From Epiperipatus broadwayi (lineage: Eukaryota > Onychophora > Udeonychophora > Euonychophora > Peripatidae): a DNA stretch of 64,000 nucleotides. The stretch is from positions 7,025,194-7,089,193 of the forward strand of contig JAQFVV010012420.1 of assembly GCA_028023455.1 (NCBI GenBank), given 5' to 3'. Below, in pieces: positions 12,662-23,857 of this stretch. Both the position numbers and the translations under genes were made by a program. The notes under the pieces are model-generated. The model was not told the origin of the DNA. It saw nothing but the letters and a program-made list of their open reading frames with translations, and made no database searches. The first letter of the stretch is position 1. Each line of letters opens with the position of its first letter.

Positions 12662-12745
12662 ATGAAATGAAAATACTCCAGGAAAGGTAATAAAGCTAAA
12701 TATTAATAAAACCACCTTTTCTGTGAGTATTTTCATTTTACCATA
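12662..12745. repeat. Short hairpin element
   Basis: Arms of about 28 bp (containing gaaaatactccaggaaaggt and accttttctgtgagtatttt) are separated by about 20 AT-rich bases. It sits some 200 bp upstream of the GABA-B exon acceptor, hence within the presumed intron. No coding content. Confidence 0.6.
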
Positions 12746-12948
12746 TATTACGTTGGCTCAGAAAAGAAAAAAAAATAGTTGCAATTTTATTTACAGTATT
12801 TAATATTCACACATATACATTCACATATGTATATTTTAATCAATGTACAGTAATCACTGTCATTATAAGTTTATTATTTCAAATGTAGTGAAAATTAATA
12901 TCTCAATTATTTTTAATAAGTTAAATTTTTGCAATATATTTATTTTAG

Positions 12949-13086
12949 TGCAACGCTGCTGTAGGAACAAAAGCTCTTCTAGATGCATTACATGTTTCCC
13001 CTAAAAAATTAATGCTTTTTGGTGCCGCGTGTACAGCCGTAACAGACCCAATTGCCCAAGCAGCTAGATTTTTTCATTTAACTATG
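12949..13086 (+). CDS. Internal exon of a GABA-B receptor subunit (ligand-binding domain)
   Basis: The 138-bp exon (46 codons, phase 0 at both ends) lies between a pyrimidine-rich acceptor ending ttttag and a consensus donor gtaagt. The translation starts CNAAVGTKALLDAL, continues with SPKKLMLFGAACTAV and ends AQAARFFHLTM. This matches the first lobe of the periplasmic-binding-protein-like extracellular domain of class C GPCR GABA-B receptors, where the pattern is C-(24-27)-[ML].(L/F)G..C..V....AE...-WNL. Both disulphide-forming cysteines (residues 1 and 28) are present. In GABA-B subunit 1 a serine follows the second cysteine and contacts agonist; here it is threonine. The LM-F-G spacing recalls subunit 2. 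Paralogue assignment therefore stays open, with subunit 2-like favoured. The receptor acts at the plasma membrane through G proteins. No neighbouring exon was recognised in the window, so introns are long. Confidence 0.85.
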
Positions 13087-13092
13087 GTAAGT

Positions 13093-15839
13093 TGAAATTA
13101 TATAATCTATAAAACTAGAATGATAAATTATTTTAACGTTAAATTAAAAGTATAAACCCATTTTTTTTAGTATATATATAATTCCGTTCTATGTTAGAAT
13201 TTTACTTATTTATTTATTTTTTCTACATATTGCAACTTTAAAGTAATGTAATATTTTCATTTACAAGGATATGCATGTATTTATCGCTGCTATTATTTCA
13301 CTAATATAAATATTAAACATACCTAGTGGCATAATTTTTTACTAAAATATTAATAATGTGAATAATAAATTGTATCTTATTTTCATGTTCAACAAACGTT
13401 ATAATTTTAAGATGACGCCAATAAATATATACTGTATTGCTTATAGCGATAAAGCGCCAAGTTCTGTTTATATTAGTTTAATAAGCCTTGTATCAACTTC
13501 ATTCGAAATTACATTAAACAAAAAACAGAATCAGAATGATTTAATACAAATAACTAATAATTTATTCCCAGGAAATCTCTGTAAAAAACAATTATCAGAA
13601 ATTCCGATGCATAATTATAGTTAATAACTCTTTACTTTCAGAATTAAATAATTCAAAATTTAAAAGAAAGACAAAATTTTATCAATTAATTCTTTTCAAA
13701 AAAAGTAATATTTAAAATATAAGATTTATAATTTTTTAAGCAGCGAGTCGCGAGAGACTTCAACCTTTTCGATCTTAAATTTACTATGAAAAGAGAATCC
13801 CTTATCTTTTTTTTTTATCTACATATTTCCATACTACTAGTAGTTTATTTGCCAGTATCTGAAGATTTTCTTCCATATAACTTATTTTTTGAAGTTTCAC
13901 TTTGACTCCCCCCCCCCCTTTTTAAGCAAGTCGGCAAAATGTATTTCATACTGCAAACATCATTTGAATATATCTGCTTTGATCATGCCCAATATCAAAA
14001 TTGTTTTTTTTTTAATGACTTTGTCTTCTAATTCATTTCAATTAATTAATGTCTGGTCACCTATCTATCATGTGTACTAAGTGAAGAATTGATTTATGTC
14101 CTCATTTAATCTTGTTTAAAAATTATATTAATTTACCAATATTGTCAAGGTTAATGAATAATTTTTACTTAACTTTTGCAATCAGATTCTTCTCTCAATC
14201 CTGGCTTGAGTTTAGGTAAAGACCAATTGACTTCAAATTCCTCTTTCAGTATAGATTATTAATCATTATCAGCAAAATTTATATCATGCTCTGTCATAAT
14301 ATAGAGTATTTTTTCTTTGTGGCAGGCAAAACCCCTAATAACCAAATGAATATATCACAGAAAGAATAATTGTATTTTTCTTTGATCATTATCATTCCAA
14401 CAGAATTCACAACTAATCTCCCTAAAAAATTTTATATATCAATTTCATGAAAGAGTCTCATAATACAATAGTTGTGCATATTATTGCTTTACTCTATGAC
14501 TTAGAATTGAATTCAGGCAAATATTTTTTTTAATTTTAATTGGATTAGAATTTTTTTTTAGCTGGACAATCTATAATAATCCATTATTATTTAGCTGTTC
14601 AATAGATAGATATAAAATAAGATTTAAAAACCAGTCAAACTCTCATAACTGACAATAGAAAATCCAGATGAATATGTTTTCCTTTACTGTTCTTTCATGA
14701 AAATCTATTGATCTTTTTTCAAGCTATTTAAAAGCTCTTTTTACTTATATTTTCTATTATGAGCTACATTTTCCCATAAATTCGAAAAACAACAAAATTA
14801 AATCAAATCCATATGTCATTTACATCAAAATTACATACTCACACAAATATATATATATATATAATGAAAAAAATTACCTTTCAGTAAGACACATCCAAAA
14901 AATGTTTTAAACATAATATGGGATTTAAAGCAGTGTTTAACAATTCGTTTAATAACTTTTTTATTGCGCTGTGTAAACAACAAAAAAAGAGATAACGTTT
15001 ATTAATTATTTTGATACTTATTTAAAAATAATAAAACTGTGAAATAAAACAGATTGGTGAAAATAAACAATAAGAATAAAACATTATTTTATAAATTAAA
15101 ATCAAAGTGGCATTAGCTTTTTTAGACTTCTGAGATAAGCAACAAAATTGTGATCCTTTATATAAGATAAAATATAGGTGTATAAATTAATATATTGTTA
15201 CATATTTTATTGATACATAATTTACAAGCAAAATAATTTTTCATCATAACAAGAGGACTAGGCTTTAAATTACTCTTCTGCAGCTATTTTCAGCATTATT
15301 TTATATGTTTTATATTAAATTGATGATGAAACTGAGAAATAAAATAAATGTTGATTTATTATTTTAAAAAAATCTGAAGTAGTCCCCAGATAAAAACTGC
15401 AGAAGAATCAAGAAAATAATAGAATACTCATTGATTGATTATATTGATCTTACATATATAATGTTATAAATTATCTTTTAATTGTTGTCAGCAGTGACTG
15501 GAAAAATGTATAATTCGATAGTTTATTTAAACATGTATGATTAGTTTTACAAAATATTTATATATTAATTATTAAAAAAATAAATATATTTATGTTTATA
15601 CTTAGAAATTTTTGAAATATGTTTCATTTTTAATAATACAAGTGAAGAAATTTGAAGAAATATTAAGAAGTAAACTAAGATCATTATGATTGTTGTACTC
15701 AATCAAACATTGTAGTGTTGAATTTTTGTGATAATTTAATAAATATAAATACAAATCAAGATGAATATATTGATTTATAATGTTGAATAAACATTTTAAT
15801 ACTCAAATTGGAATGATGTACTATTAACTCAAATTGCCA
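13093..15839. other. Presumed intron, AT-rich, no other feature
   Basis: This follows the donor site of the GABA-B exon. The open frames at 13358-13624 and 13889-14080 show no recognisable domain or splice context and are treated as chance. I see no RNA gene or clear repeat apart from short hairpins and (AT)n runs. Confidence 0.5.
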
Positions 15840-17450
15840 TTAGTGGATGTGGAAAAAACTAAAGCATGAAAAAGTTCAAGTTATTTTCACCAAAAGCATT
15901 TGATCTAAGTTTAATTCTATGAGTTATTTATTTCTCCTGTATTAAAAAACTGGTGAAGATATTTAAATTATTGTTTTTTTCCAATTCATGATTATTTATG
16001 TTTCTTTCTTCTTCTTTTTTTTTTTTTTGAGAAAATCCATTAAATATTATTTCATTTCTTTCACCATTTATATTTAATTTTATTTGCTTATTTGCATTTA
16101 TTAATTCCTGCAACCATTTCAAAGACATGGAAAATATCTGCAAAAACAATCACATCACGTACAACTTTAATTGTCATTTTATTTTATTTGCTTGCTATAA
16201 AATGTACTGGAGATATAGATTTGCCATATTGTACTGTTATTAAAATTAATCTTAATGTTATCATTAATCTAATCATTGTCAATGTTCTTTGATAGTTTTT
16301 AAAATATTACAATATTGTGGGTCCATATCTTCATAGTTCAAGATTTAATCACTGGAAAAATGCCTTTTTCTAATCGTTACATCTAAAGCATAATAGCAAA
16401 TCATAATTGGCTATAATGACTTTAAATCTAGTTTGTTCTTTTAGTCATTGAGGACAAAGTTTGCTATAGATAAGTTACAATTATCTTAGGAAATATTTTT
16501 CAGAATTGACAAAAGAATAATGTGTTCATAATGATTGGCCTGTAATTTCTAATATTTTAATATTCATATAATTGTTCTGGATATTTATACAGAAAAGGTA
16601 GTCTATATATTTTAAATTTAGCTTTTATTTATGCTCAGCATGCTTTTGGTATATAACATATCATAATCATAGACTCCAAACACTAAAAAAGGTGAAAATG
16701 CTTTGACTATGATATGTTATATATCAAAAGCATGCTAAGCATGAATAAAATCTACATCATAAATATATAGATTAACTTTTTTGTATAAATGTCCACAACA
16801 TTTATGCGAATAGTACAATTACCCAGACAAGAAAAAAAAAATTTGCTATTGAGTAATATTATTTTAGCACTTATTTAAATAGCAATATCATTGGTACATT
16901 TTTCCAATCATCTGGTGCATCTAAAAATTTGGTATATAGCTTTTCCAACAATTGTTTTATTTCTTCACCTGATTCTTCTAAAATGTCAATAATATTTCTA
17001 GAATTTTTCAATAATTTTCCTTTTTTATAGCTGCATGTCTTACTTTTTATTTAAAATGCTTATTATTTCAGAAAGTAAAGCTTTCTTGTTTCTTAATTGC
17101 TATATAATTCTTAGTATATTTTTTTCCACATAATTTATGGTGTAGTCTCTTTTTTTTTCACCATAGTTTAATCTTTTATTTTTTATTGCTGAATCAACTT
17201 TCCATCCAATACCAAGATGTTGTTATACACTTTAATTTATAGCTTTTATTGTCAAGCCAATTTATATTTTATTATATCATTATTAAATATTTTTCATACT
17301 CTTTTGCAAAATTCTAGATATTCAATTGTTCTTAATGGATTATTTTTCAATATTTTTTATTCTTTCTTTTCTTTAAATATTATCTTGTCTCAATTGAAAT
17401 TTTTTAAAAATTATTTTGGCAACATTTCTAGATCAATTAAATGATTTAGC
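15840..17450 (-). pseudogene. Decayed RTE-type LINE, endonuclease-RT linker and reverse transcriptase fragments
   Basis: Read on the minus strand from 17450 downward, short frames interrupted by many stops and shifts follow the order of an RTE element. A linker region around 17200-17050 is tentatively assigned. A segment reading EESGEEIKQLLEKL and then DDWKNVPMILLFK (about 17000-16880) fits the start of the RT domain (consensus GEE...L...... PDDWK...I.PIFKK). The region around the catalytic DD comes later: about 16160-15960 contains NGFSQ in RT motif D context. A remnant of the YLGQ strand then runs into RIKL.SNAFGENNL near 15900. The order is collinear, unlike the copy at 18655. RTE elements insert by target-primed reverse transcription. 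Many disruptions mean no function. Motif A was not found; the gap holds a hairpin insertion at 16622-16750. Confidence 0.65.
16622..16750. repeat. Hairpin element inserted in the RTE remnant
   Basis: Arms of about 45 bp (left containing cagcatgcttttggtatata, right containing tatatcaaaagcatgctaag) flank a ~35-bp loop. The match is close to perfect, so it looks younger than the surrounding LINE remnant. It is non-coding and MITE-like. Confidence 0.7.
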
Positions 17451-18654
17451 AATAATTTTATAAAAAAGGCTATACCTAAATCAAGAATTCATAAAGAAGT
17501 TATTAATAATAAATGCTATATAAAAATCAAAAAAATATTATTTTTTTTTTAATTCTATAACTTTTCATTATATTGTACATTTTTTATTTCATTTTTGTGC
17601 ATTTTATTTTCATATTTTATTTTTACCTCCTTTTTTTTTTAAATATAGATATTTATATATATAATACATATTTTTTGCATTATTACCTTTTTTCTTTTCT
17701 GTCAACCATTTCAAATAAATAGAAAAACAGACGTTTATAGTAACTAGTCTAGTGCAGGATAAAGCCCTATAAATAGTCTTTCATATAAGGATTGTCAATA
17801 AAAATCAATGCTTACCAAATGTGCCAATGGTCAGATTAAGTCTTTTTTTTCTTTTTCATTTTATCTTCTAGCTAAAAATACTTAAATACAGATTTAGTAA
17901 CCAATGTTGAATATTTACCTAGGTTGGTTATTGATCAGTTAACAGAAAAAAAGTCCTAAGTCTCTTGGAAAAAAAATATATGTATGGACTCCAGGTCATA
18001 AGATTGGTAGGAAGTTGTATTACATCATCACTATGAGTCCCTTCTGAATAATTTGAAAGGAGCAATTTTTAATGCTTATCTTAGTTGATAAAATTAATCA
18101 GTCCAACTTTAATTATGTGCTAAACTTTTGATTCATTTCATTTTTCTAATAGAATGATCCAATAATAAAGAAATATCATGTGGAGTGTTTCTTCTCAGAT
18201 ATCAGCAATTGTGAGAATCCCATTTTATAATATTTTATGTGTCTGTTTAAATCTAAATTAGGGGAAAATATTGGGTTTTGTATTTATATTTATAAATTAA
18301 AAACTAACTCTTTGGAATAGGAAAACATAGCATTTGGAGTAGATAGAGTATTATTTAATATAAATAAAATGAATATTTGAACAATAGTTTGGTAATTGAA
18401 AGTCATTTTATCAAAAAAATGTTCTGCAACTTGAATTTTTGTATTCAATATATAGTTGTTAAAGAAGAGTGCAGAAAATCCTTATTTGCAATATGAAATT
18501 ATATTAAAATCATATCGGAAAAACATAAATTAGAAACATGTTTATTTAAATATATATTGTATTAGGAATCCCATAGACTCGATATTAAAAGTAAGCAACT
18601 TAATTTATTTTTTTGCAATAATCAGAATTTTCAAGTTCTACCATATATGTATTT
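17451..18654. other. Gene-free AT-rich DNA between two RTE remnants
   Basis: No gene or domain supported. It may include further unrecognisable RTE 5' sequence. Confidence 0.4.
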
Positions 18655-18955
18655 GTAAAGTGTTGTCTCCATCTGTATTAATAATCTGACCAAGATATTT
18701 GTAACTGTTAACTTCTTCTAGCTCATCATAATCAATCTTTAGTTTCATATTTTGAGAAAATCCATTAAACATTACTTTAGTCTTTTTAACATTTATCTTT
18801 AGTCCTACTTTCATCTTATAACTCCTGCAACATTTCCTGTAGCTCTAAAGCATTATTTGCAAAAACAACTACATCATCTGGAATATCTAAATGATTTAAA
18901 TAATCTCCATTTACTTTCATTCCTTTAGCTTCCCATTTTAATCCACGAAATAAAA
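18655..18955 (-). pseudogene. RTE LINE, inverted 5' segment of the insertion (reverse transcriptase motif C region)
   Basis: On the minus strand, from 18953 down, the translation begins LFRGLKWEAKGMKVNG and continues into DDVVVFANNALELQEML, the catalytic motif C region of RTE reverse transcriptases (usual form ADDIVLFAE...ELQ.ML). One frameshift later it reads GLKINVKKTKVMFNGFSQ, the motif D region, then SYKYLGQIINTDGDN at its end near 18660. In RTE proteins the next residues should be a charged linker and R(I/L)..GW..FG. Exactly that continuation is found on the opposite strand starting at 18964. The segment is thus the inverted upstream half of the same insertion. Confidence 0.75.
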
Positions 18956-18956
18956 T

Positions 18957-19585
18957 TAATCATAGAATTAAACTTGGTTGGAATGATTTTGGTAGAAATA
19001 ACTTGATACTAAAAGAAAATATGCCTATGTGTTTGAAAAGGAAGGTTTTTAATAAATATGTTTTACCAGTTCTTACTTAAGAAGCTGAGACTTAGACACT
19101 TAGTAGATGAGCAATACAGACTTCAGAACACTCAAAGAAGTATGGAGAGATGCATGTTGGGAGTAACAAGAAGAGATCGAAAACACAATATATGGATAAG
19201 AGAACAAACAGGTGTTACTGATCTCATTGAAAAATTAAAAGACTGAAGTGAAGTTGGGATGGACATATTGCTAAAAGAGATTATAATAGATAAACAATTA
19301 AAATCTTAAAAAGGATTCCAAGAGATTGTAAAAGACCCAGAAAGAGACCACATGTGAGATGAATAGATGAAATAAGAAAGTGTGCAGGATTGATGTAGAG
19401 AAGAGAAGTTAAAGATCAGAGAAGATGGGTTGAACTTGGAGAGACCTTTATCCTGTAGTGGATGAAATAAGAAAGTGTGCAGGATTGATGTAGAGAAGAG
19501 AAACTAAAGATCAGAGAAGATGGGTTGAACTTGGAGAGACCTTTATCCTGTAGTGGATTGATAATAGTTGTTGTTGATGATGAAA
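18957..19585 (+). pseudogene. RTE LINE, 3' segment of the insertion (RT thumb and C-terminus)
   Basis: The plus-strand translation starts RIKLGWNDFGRNNLIL (18964), passes through VLPVLT and AETWTLS-like sequence, then RLQNTQRSMERCMLGV and RDRKHNIWIREQTGVTDLIE, and ends with IRKCAGLM...RRWVELGETFI. This is the C-terminal signature of RTE LINEs (usual form RAMERRMLG...RDR.RN..IR..T.V.D). Stops and a frameshift interrupt it. The sequence closes with a gttgttgttgatgatga tail typical of RTE 3' ends. With the inverted segment next to it, the whole is about 0.93 kb, heavily 5'-truncated and rearranged at insertion. A 95-bp tandem duplication lies near its 3' end. Confidence 0.8.
19366..19555 (+). 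repeat. 95-bp tandem duplication inside the RTE 3' end
   Basis: The block beginning gatgaaataagaaagtgtgc at 19366 recurs at 19461 with very few differences, so two copies of a 95-bp unit lie in tandem. It duplicates the coding remnant for the last ~30 residues of the LINE. It may reflect template slippage during reverse transcription or a later duplication. Confidence 0.9.
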
Positions 19586-20381
19586 GTATTGTTATGAAGA
19601 TCCAAAATGGTGAACATATTTTAAAACAAGTCTAAAGTGTGTATCCAAATTTTGAAATTGTGGTTAAATTTAAAATTTACAAAAAACATTCATTAAGTTA
19701 CGTTACTAATTCTACATTACACTGAAGAATATTTTATTATTAAATAATCCTTATTAAGGTGAAGAAATTGATCCTAACATAGTAATAATTTTAATAATTT
19801 ATATTTGATTTAAATCACTTGTAAACAAAAAACATACATATAATATTTAAATGAGCATGGATGTGTTTGTGGGCATTTGCATTTGGAATAAAATAATGTT
19901 TTATATATTGAAAAACAAATATAGTATAAAAACATAGGAATATAATTAAAAAAATCTATAATAACGTGAGAAACGGTAAATTTAAAAGTTGAATTTTATT
20001 TGTTTTGATATGTAAAAGGTAAATATATCATGTTGTATCAAAATAAGGGTAAATAATGATAATTTAAATTTAAGTATAATTTTATTTAAAATGTTTCACA
20101 TACATAAATGATAATGTAAGATGGGTGATTTTGCCGCTTCTTTAAAGAACAAGAACTTTATCATCTGGATGAAATTTGTTACTGTGCCAACATGTATAAA
20201 TTTCACCTACAAACAGCAATTGAATAAAAGAAGAGTTTGAATCTACATCATTTTTCAATCACATGTTGTAGAGTATAAAAGAAAGCTCTCGAAGAAATTC
20301 AAAATTTCTGTTTTTGGAAAGCTTACCTTGTAATTTTTATAAGCTTTAAATATTTAATTCACCATTGTGACTACTTGATGT
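19586..20381. other. Gene-free AT-rich DNA
   Basis: I see no gene, RNA or clear repeat. Confidence 0.5.
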
Positions 20382-20848
20382 CAACAAATACACATGACCA
20401 TATACATGCAAGAAAAATAAATGATCTTCAATATACATAGTTTGAGCTGAACCAGCATTCATTGGTTAGTCCAGATCATCTCCCACACACATATATAATC
20501 AGTGCTCAGTTTTATATTAAGATAACAAATCTTGAAACTTTAATGGACAGGCCCAATCATATGGATAACAAAATCAGCAAACAAGGGCTTTGAGCATGCC
20601 ATCATCAGATTAGGATAGCTGAAGAGTTGGGAGATGGACAATGCCTTAAGAGTTGGGATGGGGAGAGAACATTGAAGCCTGTTTATTACAGTTTCAAGAT
20701 TTGCTATCTTAATATAAAATTGAACATAGATTATATATGTGGATGGGAGATGATCTGGACCAACTAATGAATGCTGTTTTAGCATGAACTATGTATATTG
20801 AAGATCATTTATCTTTCTTGCATATATGTGGTCATGGGCATTGGTTGT
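20382..20848. mobile_element. Foldback element, about 158-bp arms
   Basis: The left arm (20382-20539) and right arm (20690-20848) are diverged reverse complements, with shared blocks such as cttcaatatacatagttt and ttatattaagataacaaatc. The ~150-bp loop is purine-rich. The arm sequence also occurs in the element at 22167-22497 (shared core acacatatataatcagtgct), so it is a repeat family. No transposase or RT is present; the class is unknown. Confidence 0.75.
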
Positions 20849-22166
20849 ATAAGATAAAGTGGACGACTAAAGGGAGCTTGAAAATCTGGGCTTAAATCCT
20901 ATATCTTATTAAGTGTTTGAAAGATTAAGCTAATATTTGTGCCATCTCCTGTTGGTGAATGACTAAATATTGGCATTACATATCTAGTTTAGATGTAGAT
21001 TCTTTGATTCAACATTACAATTAGTGCTTACAAGCTAAATGCTTAACACATTATCAATGACTTTACAATCGCATATAAGAATTAAAAAATTAAACAATGA
21101 ATTTTTATTTTAAATTTAAAATTAATGTTATCTAATACAATTTAAATGATGATATCATCTTAACAAAATGGAAATGCTTATTTCTGCTAGTATTTTAATT
21201 TTGGTTTAATTAATTGTCTTATTACATTATTTGCATTTTCAATATTCTACATTCATGATATATATATATTAGGATATTTATTTGTTACTCATATTAATAA
21301 TTAGAATCAAGTTTACATAAGTTTAAATGGTGTTGGAAGTAACAGGTTTATAATGGATTATGTAATGAAGAGTAAGCCTGGTATATAATGGTAGTGGTAA
21401 TGATAATGAGTGTTTTGGTGACACTCAGTTAACCTAATCATCAACTACAATTACAAATCATTATTCTCAGTGATACTTGGGTTGTTGTATGTAAAAATGG
21501 TTTTAAAATTAATCAAAAACATTTAATCTTCAAAGTTAGTCAGATGCAATTGCATATCAAAGTTTAACCAGATATATGTTAATGTTTATTTCATGAATAT
21601 TTGTGATCTCATAGTAGAAATTTTTATATTCTGATATATTTAATTTCAGATGGTTATTGTTTAATGATCTAACACCTTACAATATCAATATATATATAAT
21701 TAGTTTAAAAATTATTAAAATTATAACATTTAATGATGGGGGGGAAGTCTACTGTGCAGTAAGAAAAGTAGAAGTGGTTAACTTCATTTCCTTAAATATG
21801 TATATATTTACTGTAATAACTTTATTTCTATATAATAACTAGATCTGAATTTAAATGAGAAATGTCCTTTTGAATGCAAAAATGATTTACAGTATACCAT
21901 TTTTATTTGGTCATTGTTTATTATCACTGGACTGTGATTTTTCTACAATAAAATAACAGAAAATTACATCTATATTAGTATTTCCAGAAGCTTTTATGTA
22001 ATAAAAATATAATAGCTAAATAGCTGATGTTTCAGTACAGTATCAAGTTAGTCAGTTATTTAGCTATTAGATTTTTATTACATGAAAGCTTCTATAAATA
22101 ATACTATGAATTCATCTTTTATCCATGAGAATATTAGAATTAATATATATATAGAGAGAAAGAGAT
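20849..22166. other. Gene-free AT-rich DNA with one hairpin
   Basis: No gene supported. A ~42-bp-arm hairpin at 21983-22094 pairs gcttttatgtaataaaaat with attttattacatgaaagc-like sequence, with a ~23-bp loop, and is probably a small foldback repeat. Confidence 0.55.
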
Positions 22167-22497
22167 AGGAACTTGAATCTTAGGATTTTTCAATATTCAT
22201 TCTTCCACTCTATCTCAGACAACTGATACACATTACCACATACATGCAAAAAAATAGATGATCCTTAATATATGAATTTTGTGTAGAACCAGCACTCATC
22301 AGTTGGGCCTGAAAATAATCTCACACACACATATATAATCAGTGCTCAGATCTGGTCCAACTGATGAGTATTGGTTCTGCATGAAATACTTATATTGGAG
22401 ATCATCTATTTCATGTGTATGTGGTAATGTATATCGATTGTTTGAGATAGAGTGGAGGATGAATATAGACTGGAAAATCCTAAATTCATGTCCCTTC
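22167..22497. mobile_element. Foldback element, second copy of the 20382 family
   Basis: The two halves are diverged reverse complements nearly to the centre (left containing ccactctatctcagacaact, right containing tttgagatagagtgga). The central block acacatatataatcagtgct and the flanking gaaccagca(c/t)tcat block are shared with 20382-20848. This copy lacks the 150-bp loop of the other and extends further outward. It is non-coding. Confidence 0.75.
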
Positions 22498-22969
22498 ACT
22501 TACATGAAAAAGAAATGAATTTAGAGTACATTCAATATAAGCAAATTATATAGGTACTTATGAGTTTTCAGAAATACCAAGGTACAGCAGCTTGTATTTT
22601 TGGTAAATATACAGTTTTGAAGATGTTATTCATGTTGATGGTGTGCAATTTATAATGGCTTCCAAAATTGCCACAAATGAATTTTCTTGTTGTTGCAATC
22701 AATGCCACATAAATTCTGCCAAATAGAAATTCAGGTGTTGTCATGCAGTTCTCATGTGGTTTTTCTTTTCATATCATGACTATTAATGGACACTTTTCTG
22801 GAGGGTACAATTCCATAACTTAGGAAATACTCCACTGTATCTTGGTCTGTGACAGGAAAGTCCCAAATTTTGATCTTTATTACAATTTATAAAAAAAAAA
22901 AACTGTGGCCAAAAAGAAATATACTGAATTAAAAGTTATCACAATGTTAAGAGCATCTCAGTATTTCCA

Positions 22970-23790
22970 CATTGTAATATAAGTAAAAAAAATGGAATAA
23001 ATATTCTTCATAAAATTTATCAGAATTTGTATGAAATTTATTGGAATTTATTCCTTTTTTTTTTTAATTTTACATTTTTTTTTTTTTAATTTAACAACAA
23101 CAATCTTCAGGAGATTTCAGGCCCTTGGAACATCTGCAGTGATTTTGGAAGCCATTATGGATTGCACATTTTTTTGATTTTTTTTTATAAATATAACTAA
23201 GACATCTTCAAGATATTATAGACATGAATAAACTGTAAATATTGTATTTATATTATTATTTTTTGTTTCATTTTTTGTAAATAGGAACTAAGACATCTTT
23301 AGAATATTGTACACCATCCACTTATTTTTTGTAAATGTAACTAACCCATCTTTGGGAGATTGTTGGCCCTCCAATCATTTTTTTATAAATGTACCTAACC
23401 CATCTTTAGAAAGTAACTAAAGAAAAATTAAAATAAAGATTATCAGTTAAATTTATCAGAATATATTAATTTATTTTTTAATTTAACAAAAAAAAAAAAT
23501 AGAGCTTCAGGAGATTGTAGACCCTCCATTCATTTTGTAAACATTTTAGGGGGAGTAAAAAACAGAATTGAAATATTGATAATAAATTTATTGGAATTTA
23601 TTAATATTTTTAAATTTGACATTAATTTTGTAAACATTTTTGGGAGAGGTAAAAAAATTGCAATAAATATTGTTAATGAGATTTATCAGAATTTATTCCT
23701 TTTTAAAAAATTTGATATTGATTTTGTATATGTTCAGAAGATTGTTAATGAAATATGGGCTGCCATCTTGGTAAGCCCTCAAAACTGTAT
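22970..23790. repeat. Degenerate long-period tandem repeats (minisatellite-like)
   Basis: A block with aacta(a/c)(g/c)(a/c)catctt... followed by ...gattgt...ccctcca and a T-run recurs at about 23197, 23284, 23337 and 23392. A wider unit containing atttatcagaattt and attttgtaaacatttt recurs on both sides (about 23020-23130 and 23450-23720). Copies are strongly diverged and the spacing varies from ~53 to ~90 bp. The open frame at 23576-23857 is a by-product of this repeat. Confidence 0.6.
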
Positions 23791-23857
23791 ATTTATGAAA
23801 AATACAGGCTTCCATCATGGTATTCTTGAAAACGCACAAGTACCATTATATATATAA

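Noticed and set aside
13358-13624. 88-codon open frame downstream of the GABA-B exon
   Set aside because: No similarity to the next part of the receptor, no splice context and composition-driven codons; probably intronic chance.
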